The notes beneath the pieces were generated by a model. The model was given only the letters and a program-made list of their open reading frames with translations, did no database searches and was not told the origin of the DNA. From Candidatus Arcticimaribacter sp. (lineage in GTDB: Bacteria; Bacteroidota; Bacteroidia; Flavobacteriales; Flavobacteriaceae), in assembly GCA_011526285.1 (NCBI GenBank), contig WTJU01000068.1, positions 1 through 32,474 of the forward strand: a stretch of DNA of 32,474 nt, given 5' to 3'. Of this stretch, positions 9,851 through 17,330 are shown piece by piece (positions within the stretch are counted from its first letter, which is position 1; each line of letters opens with the position of its first letter). A program made the position numbers and the translations under genes.

Positions 9851-10049
9851 TTTAGAACACGAATCCGCGCTTCAACGGAAGAGAAAAACCTGTAATTTTT
9901 TTGTAGATTTTTACAAAATTATTGATTGACTTACAAGAAGTTAGTTTTTAATAAGGGTCATTTTTCATTGATTAGCGGGCTTTAAAAGTTCTACTAACAA
10001 GATAGTGATTCTTTGAATAATCTCAATACATTAGCCTAAACTAAACGCC

Positions 10050-10385
10050 ATGAAAAAATCCTATTATCAACCAGAAGACCTAAAAAAATTCAGTGCTATT
10101 ACAGAGTGGAATGAAACACTGGGAAAAAAGTTTTTTGACTACTACGCAGAGGTCTTTAAAGACGGTCATTTAAGTGCCCGAGAAAAGTCATTAATAGCAC
10201 TAGCAGTTTCGCATGTTGTTCAATGCCCCTATTGTATTGATGCCTACACAAAAGACGGTCTTGAAAAAGGCATTGAAAAAGAAGAAATGATGGAAGCTGT
10301 TCACGTTGGCGCAGCGATAAAAAGTGGAGCAGCACTAGTCCATGGGGTACAAATGATGAATCGTCACGACCAACTAAGCATGTAA
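10050..10385 (+). CDS. Arsenosugar biosynthesis-associated peroxidase-like protein (AhpD/carboxymuconolactone decarboxylase fold)
   Basis: SAREKSLIALAVSHVVQCPYCIDAYTKDGLEKGIEKEEMMEAVHVGAAIKSGAALVHG: CxxC AhpD-like core; directly upstream of arsS. Confidence 0.85.
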   Translation: MKKSYYQPEDLKKFSAITEWNETLGKKFFDYYAEVFKDGHLSAREKSLIALAVSHVVQCPYCIDAYTKDGLEKGIEKEEMMEAVHVGAAIKSGAALVHGVQMMNRHDQLSM

Positions 10386-10387
10386 TC

Positions 10388-11446
10388 ATGACCAAAAAAT
10401 CATTAAAAGCACGTGCAAGTAAACTATCTGACACGCAACACCAACTTGATTATTTATCAAATGGAATTTTTAAAGACGGTAGCCTCCCAACTTTCAAAGA
10501 AAAGCTAACACACTATGGGTTAGCGGAAATTCAGCCCAAAAAACTAAGCATTCTTCAAATAAATATTGGGTACATGTGCAATCAAGTTTGCGCACATTGC
10601 CACGTTGACGCTGGTCCAGATCGGAAAGAAATGATGGATCAAGTCACCTTGGAAGCTTGTCTTAAAGTAATGCGAGAAAATCAAGTTGAAACTGTTGATT
10701 TGACAGGGGGAGCCCCAGAAATGCATCCGCAATTTAGGTGGTTTGTAGCGCAAATACGTTCAACCACCACGGTAAAAGAAATAATTGTTCGCTCAAACTT
10801 GACCATAATCATGGCCAACAAAAAATACCATGATTTACCCACTTTTTTCAAGAATAATAACGTACATGTTATTTCATCACTTCCCTTTTATAAACGAAAT
10901 AAAACAGACAGACAACGAGGTTCTGGAGTGTTCGATCAATCCATTGCAGCTTTAAATAAACTTAATGAGGTAGGCTACGGAAAAAGCGATACAGCTTTAG
11001 AATTAGATCTGGTGTATAATCCATCTGGAGCCTTTTTACCTGGCGACCAAGCAGCACTTGAAAGCGATTTTAAACAAGCGCTAAAAGAAGATTTTGATAT
11101 AGATTTCAATCAATTGTTCACCATTACCAACCTACCCATTAGTCGATTTTTAGATTACCTCATCGCTTCAGAAAATTATGAAGAATACATGCACACCTTG
11201 GTAGATGCATTCAACCCTTCTGCTGCACAAAATGTTATGTGCACCAATACTCTTTCGGTAAGCTGGGAAGGTTATCTGTACGACTGTGACTTTAATCAAA
11301 TGCTAGGCCTTAAAGTTAAAGGAGGGAAAGACCACATTAGAGACTTTAATCTTGAAACCCTTCAAAAAAGAGAGATTCAGCTTTCTCAACATTGCTATGG
11401 CTGTACCGCAGGAGCGGGAAGCAGCTGTCAAGGTAGTATTGCATAA
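10388..11446 (+). CDS. arsS: Arsenosugar biosynthesis radical SAM protein ArsS
   Basis: CX3CX2C cluster motif MCNQVCAHCHVDAGPDR; VDLTGGAPEMHP; C-terminal HCYGCTAGAGSSCQG typical of the DUF3641 domain. Confidence 0.93.
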   Translation: MTKKSLKARASKLSDTQHQLDYLSNGIFKDGSLPTFKEKLTHYGLAEIQPKKLSILQINIGYMCNQVCAHCHVDAGPDRKEMMDQVTLEACLKVMRENQVETVDLTGGAPEMHPQFRWFVAQIRSTTTVKEIIVRSNLTIIMANKKYHDLPTFFKNNNVHVISSLPFYKRNKTDRQRGSGVFDQSIAALNKLNEVGYGKSDTALELDLVYNPSGAFLPGDQAALESDFKQALKEDFDIDFNQLFTITNLPISRFLDYLIASENYEEYMHTLVDAFNPSAAQNVMCTNTLSVSWEGYLYDCDFNQMLGLKVKGGKDHIRDFNLETLQKREIQLSQHCYGCTAGAGSSCQGSIA

Positions 11447-11452
11447 GTCACT

Positions 11453-12052
11453 ATGGCACAAAACCTATTACTCGTTTTTTGTAAAAATCCTCAATTAGGA
11501 AAGGTGAAAACGCGCTTGGCCAATGGTATTGGCGATAAAAATGCTTTAAAGATCTACCAAAGACTTTTAGAAAAAACAGCGGCTGTTTTAGCGCAATTAA
11601 ACTGTGATATTACAATATATTATTCACAGTCGATTATTGATGATGATGTGTTTAGCGCAACAGCCAAAGAGAAAAAAGTACAATACGGGGAAGACTTGGG
11701 AGCACGCATGGCAAATGCGTTTCAAAATGGCTTAGACACCCATGAAAAGGTAGTAATAATAGGTACAGATCTATGGACACTTGAAGCACAGGACATTGAA
11801 AAAGCGTTCGCTGCTCTGGAAAACTTTACCGCTGTACTCGGTCCGTCTCAAGACGGTGGTTACTATCTTTTAGGTTTAACTCGTTTTATCCCTGAATTAT
11901 TTCAGAAAAAAGCCTGGGGAACAGATGAAGTATTGTCAAAAACAAAAACCAATCTAAAGGCAGAAAAATTATTTTTATTGTCCGAAAAAAATGACATTGA
12001 CACCCTTGACGATTTAAAACAACATCCTGATTTAGCACTATGCATACATTAA
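11453..12052 (+). CDS. TIGR04282/DUF2064 family arsenosugar biosynthesis glycosyltransferase (nucleotidyltransferase-like fold)
   Basis: LLVFCKNPQLGKVKTRLA, GTDLWTL, VLGPSQDGGYYLLGL: characteristic DUF2064 motifs. Confidence 0.88.
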   Translation: MAQNLLLVFCKNPQLGKVKTRLANGIGDKNALKIYQRLLEKTAAVLAQLNCDITIYYSQSIIDDDVFSATAKEKKVQYGEDLGARMANAFQNGLDTHEKVVIIGTDLWTLEAQDIEKAFAALENFTAVLGPSQDGGYYLLGLTRFIPELFQKKAWGTDEVLSKTKTNLKAEKLFLLSEKNDIDTLDDLKQHPDLALCIH

Positions 12053-12864
12053 AACAACAAATAGATGAAAGTCAAGCTTTCCTGAATTCCAAAGGAATTG
12101 ATTCTATTGATTTTGGAATTATTTTAGGCACAGGCTTAGGCGATTTAGTGAACGAACTAGACGTTGAACAAGAAATTCCCTATGCTGCTATTCCTCATTT
12201 TCCCAATACGACCATGGAATTTCATCATGCTCGATTACTCTATGGGAATTTATGTGGGAAAAAAGTTTTGGTCTTTGAAGGACGTTTCCACGCCTACGAG
12301 GGTTTGAGTTATTTTCAAATAACCTACCCCATTCGCTTAATGCACAGTGTGGGAATTAAAAAAGTAATCATTAGTAATGCTGCAGGCGCAATTAACTTGA
12401 ATTTTAAAAAGGGAGAAGTAATGCTCATCGAAGACCACATTAATCTTCAAGGGGGATCGCCCTTAGCAGAAAAAGGTGTAGAGACTTTAGGCCCTCGTTT
12501 TGTAGACATGAGTGCACCTTACGCTAGCACTTTGTGCAAGCGTGTCAAAGAAATTGCTGCCAACAATGACATTACACTTCATGCGGGAGTTTATGCGGCT
12601 GTTGTTGGACCACAACTTGAAACCAAAGCAGAATATCGTTATTTGAGACAAATTGGGGCAGATGCTGTAGGAATGTCTACCGTACCAGAGGTTATTGTTG
12701 CCAATCAACTCAACATGGACTGTATCGCCTTTTCAGTGCTTACAGATGAGTGTGACCCCGCTAATTTAAAACCCATTGACATTGAAGACATCATGGCTTC
12801 TGCCAAAAAAGCGGAACAGTCTTTGATTATTTTAGTAAAAAACCTACTTTCTTCACAACAATAA
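12040..12864 (+). CDS. Purine nucleoside phosphorylase, trimeric PNP/MTAP family
   Basis: [72 protein letters not shown]; overlaps upstream gene by 13 nt. Confidence 0.93.
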   Translation: [274 protein letters not shown]

Positions 12865-12871
12865 AAAAACG

Positions 12872-13840
12872 ATGAATTACCTAGAAGTCACCAAAGATGT
12901 TTATAAAGAAGCAGCCTTAACTCCAGATGTGGGCTTGTGTTGTACCACAACTCCCATTTGGCAATTCCCAGGCTTATCCATCCCAACCATCATGCAAGAA
13001 ATGAACTACGGTTGTGGATCTACAGTTCACCCAAGAGATTTGATCAATAACCCAAAAATACTTTATGTTGGCGTAGGTGGCGGCATGGAGTTATTGCAGT
13101 TCGCTTATTTTTCCCGTCAAAAAGAAGGTGTAATTGGGGTTGATGTTGTTGACGAAATGCTTGAAGCGTCGCGTAAAAACTTTAAAGAAGCCGAAGAACA
13201 AAACGACTGGTTTCAGTCAGAATATGTCACGCTAAAAAAGGGAGATGCCTTGCAGTTGCCCGTTGAAGATGAAAGTATTGATGTTGCTGCACAAAACTGC
13301 TTATTCAATATTTTTAAAGTTGAAGAACTAAAAAAAGCACTAAAAGAGATGTATAGGGTACTTAAACCTCACGGACGTTTGGTGATGAGTGACCCCATCT
13401 GTGAGCAACCCATGAACGACACCCTTAGAGCAGATGAAAGACTTCGCGCACTTTGCCTTTCAGGTTCAATTCCGCTAAATGAATACATAAAGCTTTTAAC
13501 TGACGTTGGTTTTGGCACCATTGAAGTTCGTGCAAAACGTCCGTATCGATTACTCTCCCCTGAACATTATCCTACAAACGAACTAATTTACATTGAAAGT
13601 GTAGAGGTGTGTGCGATAAAAGACCCGATGCCTAGTGACGGTCCTTGTGTTTTTACAGGGAAGACCGCTATCTATTTTGGTAACGATGATTTTTTTGATG
13701 ATAAAAAAGGACATGTTCTACTCCAAAACCAACCTTTAGCTGTTTGCGATAAAACTGCGGCTGCTTTAGCTGAACTTAATCGAAAAGACTTATACATAAC
13801 TGGTTCTACCTATCATTATGATGGTGGTGGCTGTTGCTAA
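12872..13840 (+). CDS. arsM: Arsenosugar biosynthesis arsenite methyltransferase ArsM-like
   Basis: SAM-binding ILYVGVGGGMELLQFA, AQNCLFNIF, MYRVLKPHGRLVMSDPICEQP, RALCLSGSIPL; Cys-rich GLCC, MNYGCGS and C-terminal GGGCC; located in the arsS operon. Confidence 0.9.
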   Translation: MNYLEVTKDVYKEAALTPDVGLCCTTTPIWQFPGLSIPTIMQEMNYGCGSTVHPRDLINNPKILYVGVGGGMELLQFAYFSRQKEGVIGVDVVDEMLEASRKNFKEAEEQNDWFQSEYVTLKKGDALQLPVEDESIDVAAQNCLFNIFKVEELKKALKEMYRVLKPHGRLVMSDPICEQPMNDTLRADERLRALCLSGSIPLNEYIKLLTDVGFGTIEVRAKRPYRLLSPEHYPTNELIYIESVEVCAIKDPMPSDGPCVFTGKTAIYFGNDDFFDDKKGHVLLQNQPLAVCDKTAAALAELNRKDLYITGSTYHYDGGGCC

Positions 13841-13851
13841 ATCAATTTCCC

Positions 13852-14550
13852 ATGCGCTTACTTTTATTCCTTCTCTTACTTTGTTTTAATGGCACGTTAA
13901 CAGCTCAAAAATCTATTCACTCGCTTTGGAGCACTGCGCTCAAAGAACATGTAGATGAAGCGGGACACGTTAATTATGCTAAATGGAAAGAAGACACCAC
14001 CCTGTTAGACGATTACATTACCAGTTTAGAAGAAAATCCTCCTGCTGAGTTTTGGAGTAGAAACGATTCTCTGGCCTATTTTATTAATGCCTACAATGCG
14101 GTTACTGTTAAACTAATTCTAGATCACTATCCGTTAAAAAGCATACGAAAGTTAATAACCCCTTGGCGTTTTAAACGCTTTGAATTAGAGGGAGAAAAAA
14201 TTTCCCTCAACCATATTGAACATCAAATCTTGCGTAAAATGAATGAACCACGAATTCATTTTGCCATAAACTGTGCTTCTGCTTCGTGTCCAAAATTATT
14301 CAATACTGCTTTTTATGCGCATACTATGGAAGAACAACTTGAAGAGGCAACTACGCTATTCATAAATGACCCATTGCGCAATCAATTAAGTAAAAAAGAA
14401 ATGGCAATTTCTCGAATTTTTCAGTGGTTTGCGAGCGACTTTGGCACTAAAAAAGAGCGACATGCTTTCGTTCGGAAATACGCCACACAACCGATAGATA
14501 AAAACGCAAAAGTTCGTTTTCTGAACTATGACTGGCAACTCAACGAATAA
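13852..14550 (+). CDS. DUF547 domain-containing exported protein
   Basis: Signal peptide MRLLLFLLLLCFNGTLTAQ; VNYAKWK, YFINAYNAVTVKLIL, HFAINCASASCPKL motifs; track start at 13834 is a TTG codon, ATG at 13852 preferred. Confidence 0.85.
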   Translation: MRLLLFLLLLCFNGTLTAQKSIHSLWSTALKEHVDEAGHVNYAKWKEDTTLLDDYITSLEENPPAEFWSRNDSLAYFINAYNAVTVKLILDHYPLKSIRKLITPWRFKRFELEGEKISLNHIEHQILRKMNEPRIHFAINCASASCPKLFNTAFYAHTMEEQLEEATTLFINDPLRNQLSKKEMAISRIFQWFASDFGTKKERHAFVRKYATQPIDKNAKVRFLNYDWQLNE

Positions 14551-15238
14551 AGAAGCGATAACAATTATTATCCCATTGCTCAATGAAGAAACCTATATTG
14601 AGGGTTGCATAAAAGTCTTGAATGAACGAATAAAACGAAGCGCTACTGAAGTTTTGTTTGTAGATGGCGGAAGTAAAGATAAAAGTGTTTCCGTGATAAA
14701 AGCTTTGTCAGATTTTACCGTCCTAAACAGCAAAGCCGGACGCGCAGTTCAAATGAATATGGGAGCAAAAGCTGCGCGCAATTCTATTTTATACTTTCTT
14801 CATATTGACAGTGTTCCTCCTGTAGGGTTTGATGAAATTATAGTTGCTGCAGTCAAGAAAAAAAATCGAGTGGGTTGCTTTAAAATGAAATTCGATGCTG
14901 AACATTGGGCATTAAAACTTGCAGGATACTTTACGCGCTTCAATCATCCGTTTTGTCGAGGAGGGGATCAATCCCTATTCATTGAAAAAAAATTATTTGA
15001 CCAAATGGGAGGGTTCAATGAAGACTATCCCATTTGTGAGGACAACGAATTTACTGATAGGTTATACCGCAATGTTAAATTCAAAGTCTTAGAACATGAA
15101 CTAATAACCTCTGCACGCCGATTTAAAAAAAATGGCATTCTAAGGTTACAATTCCTGCACAGTCTTATTCACTTTTTCCGTTTTCTTGGGGTCTCGCCAA
15201 AGTATCTTCATCGCTATTACAAGCGCTTTCTACAATAG
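14528..15238 (+). CDS. TIGR04283 family arsenosugar biosynthesis glycosyltransferase (GT2)
   Basis: IIIPLLNEE, EVLFVDGGSKDKS, KAGRAVQMNMGAKAA, YFLHIDSVPP, CRGGDQSLFI; overlaps the DUF547 gene end by 23 nt. Confidence 0.88.
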   Translation: MTGNSTNKEAITIIIPLLNEETYIEGCIKVLNERIKRSATEVLFVDGGSKDKSVSVIKALSDFTVLNSKAGRAVQMNMGAKAARNSILYFLHIDSVPPVGFDEIIVAAVKKKNRVGCFKMKFDAEHWALKLAGYFTRFNHPFCRGGDQSLFIEKKLFDQMGGFNEDYPICEDNEFTDRLYRNVKFKVLEHELITSARRFKKNGILRLQFLHSLIHFFRFLGVSPKYLHRYYKRFLQ

Positions 15239-15249
15239 GCATAGTGCTT

Positions 15250-15432
15250 TTATTGGAACCACAAATAATAAGGCGTAAAGACAATTACCCAAAAAAGAGT
15301 AGTGGTTACTACAAAAAGAATAAAGAATCCAGAAATAGAAAAAACATCATCTGCTCCTTTAAATAACGGATAGTAATGGCGTAAAAACAGCAAGGAACAA
15401 AGCCCAGTTAATAGTGCAAATAAGACAAACAT
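15250..15432 (-). CDS. Small hypothetical membrane protein
   Basis: MFVLFALLTGLCSLLFLRHYYPLFKGADDVFSISGFFILFVVTTTLFWVIVFTPYYLWFQ; start at internal Met avoids overlap with the upstream gene. Confidence 0.55.
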   Translation of the reverse strand: MFVLFALLTGLCSLLFLRHYYPLFKGADDVFSISGFFILFVVTTTLFWVIVFTPYYLWFQ

Positions 15433-15443
15433 AAGATGGTTAT

Positions 15444-15887
15444 TTAGGGGGTTAACAAGCAGGTTGATTTGAGGTCGTTTTGGATGTAATTCCAACTTTG
15501 AACGCACTCTGAATAAAATTCTTTGGCTTGAGGGAAAGATGAAAAATCACCTTGTTCTACAACTAAAAGCACACCAATTTCATGGTGTTGTAATGAAAAG
15601 CGGAGCTCAGAAACGTGGTTTTTTAGGATCTCCCGACTGTGAAAAATTTTGAAGCGTAAGCGTTCAAACGGTGTGTATTCTATCAGCTCTCCCTTTACAT
15701 GGGTTGTGGAGGTACCGTCTTTAAATACTTCTTCCCAATTGGCGGGGCTTCCTAAGCCCCAACTGCAGTTTAAACGACAATTGTACATGTACTTTTGGGT
15801 GAGTTCTGGTAATGTCAAAGCATTCCAAATATTTTCGCGTGAAGTGTTCAAAGGGATTTCCAGTCGTGCCCAGAGTGGTTCTTTCAT
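15444..15887 (-). CDS. SRPBCC/AHSA1-like domain protein
   Basis: RLEIPLNTSRENIWNALTLPELTQKYMYNC... NWEEV... VKGELIEYTPFERLRFKIFH: START-like pattern. Confidence 0.65.
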   Translation of the reverse strand: MKEPLWARLEIPLNTSRENIWNALTLPELTQKYMYNCRLNCSWGLGSPANWEEVFKDGTSTTHVKGELIEYTPFERLRFKIFHSREILKNHVSELRFSLQHHEIGVLLVVEQGDFSSFPQAKEFYSECVQSWNYIQNDLKSTCLLTP

Positions 15888-16031
15888 TCATTTCGATTTA
15901 GGACCTTCAACGGGCTGGCACAACGCTTTGTAGGCTAGTTCACGTATCAGGTAAGGTTAGGGTTATTTAAAATTACAGCTTTTTTTAAAAAGAACGAAAT
16001 CCCGTACCTTTAAGTCAAAGTTCAAACAACC

Positions 16032-17330
16032 ATGTCCCCTCCTCCAATCATTATTATTGGCAATGGAATTGCTGGCACTACCTTGGCAAGACAATTGCGA
16101 AAAAGAAGCCAACAACCCATACTAATCATATCAAAAGAAAGTGATTACTTTTTTTCACGTACAGCCTTAATGTACGTGTATATGGGGCACCTAAGTTGGG
16201 ATCAATTGGAACCTTACGAACAGGGATTCTGGAAAAAAAACAAAATCGATTTACTGCGAGCAGAAATCACTAGCATTCAGCAAAATGAAAAAACGATAGT
16301 GTTGAGCAATGGCGAACGTTTGGCCTATGATCGCTTGGTTCTTGCAACGGGTTCAACACCTAACAGGTTTGGATGGAAAGGGCAGGAACTAAAAGGTGTT
16401 CAAGGCTTATACACTAAACAAGACCTAGAGCAACTTGAAGCGATGACACCAAGAATAAAACGCGCGGTAATTGTAGGTGGAGGACTCATAGGAATTGAAT
16501 TGGCAGAAATGCTTCATTCCCGCGGAATTGAAGTGACCTTTTTAGTACGTGAAAAAAATTTCTGGAATACAGTCATCTCAGCCACAGAAGGTAGCATGAT
16601 TGAACAGCATATTGTTGAACATGGCATCAATTTGAAAACCAGCACTAGTTTAGTTGAAATATGTGGAGATGAAGAAGGGAACGCAGTAGCTGTGGTTACT
16701 GATAAAGGTGAAAAAATTCCATGTGAATTTGTAGGGCTAACCGCTGGAGTACGACCAAATATTGATTTTCTTAAAGGGAGTGACTTGAACATAAATCGCG
16801 GAATTTTGGTAGATGATTTCTTACAAACCAACTTAACTGATGTGTATGCTATTGGAGATTGTGCAGAGTTACGCCAACCAAAAAGTAATCGTCGTGCCAT
16901 TGAAGCAGTGTGGTATGTTGGACGAATGATGGGAGAAACCTTAGCCCTAACCCTTAGTGGTAAAAAGACAGCCTATCAGCCTAGTCACTGGTTCAACAGT
17001 GCAAAGTTTTTCGATATTGAATATCAAACCTATGGAGTAGTCGCTCCGGAAGAGCATGAGAACGAAGCACATTTTACCTGGCAAGATCCCACAAAACTTC
17101 GCTCTGTCCGATTTTCCTATAACCCCGAGACGGAACGCTTTTTAGGCATCAATAGTTTTGGCATTCGTTTAAGACACGAACGCTTTGAAAAATGGTTGAA
17201 TGATAAGGCGAACATCAACACAGTGATCAAGCAACTTAAAGAAGCGAATTTCGATCCTGAATTTTACACACATTACGAACAAAACATCCAAAACGCATGG
17301 CAAGCACAGCACAATTTAATCAATCTCTAG
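16032..17330 (+). CDS. NAD(P)/FAD-dependent pyridine nucleotide-disulfide oxidoreductase
   Basis: IIIGNGIAGTTLARQL, VLATGSTPNRF, AVIVGGGLIGIELAEML, VYAIGDCAEL motifs. Confidence 0.92.
   Translation: MSPPPIIIIGNGIAGTTLARQLRKRSQQPILIISKESDYFFSRTALMYVYMGHLSWDQLEPYEQGFWKKNKIDLLRAEITSIQQNEKTIVLSNGERLAYDRLVLATGSTPNRFGWKGQELKGVQGLYTKQDLEQLEAMTPRIKRAVIVGGGLIGIELAEMLHSRGIEVTFLVREKNFWNTVISATEGSMIEQHIVEHGINLKTSTSLVEICGDEEGNAVAVVTDKGEKIPCEFVGLTAGVRPNIDFLKGSDLNINRGILVDDFLQTNLTDVYAIGDCAELRQPKSNRRAIEAVWYVGRMMGETLALTLSGKKTAYQPSHWFNSAKFFDIEYQTYGVVAPEEHENEAHFTWQDPTKLRSVRFSYNPETERFLGINSFGIRLRHERFEKWLNDKANINTVIKQLKEANFDPEFYTHYEQNIQNAWQAQHNLINL

Noticed and set aside
10156-10753. Minus-strand ORFs 10156-10434 and 10544-10753
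   Set aside because: Antisense to the AhpD-like and ArsS genes, which have strong family motifs.
15953-15965. Telomere-like AGGTTAGGGTTA in the 15888-16031 intergenic region
   Set aside because: Only about two imperfect units; not a repeat array and expected by chance.
16514-16900. 128-aa minus-strand ORF
   Set aside because: Longest antisense ORF, but fully inside the FAD oxidoreductase gene and without a coherent domain.
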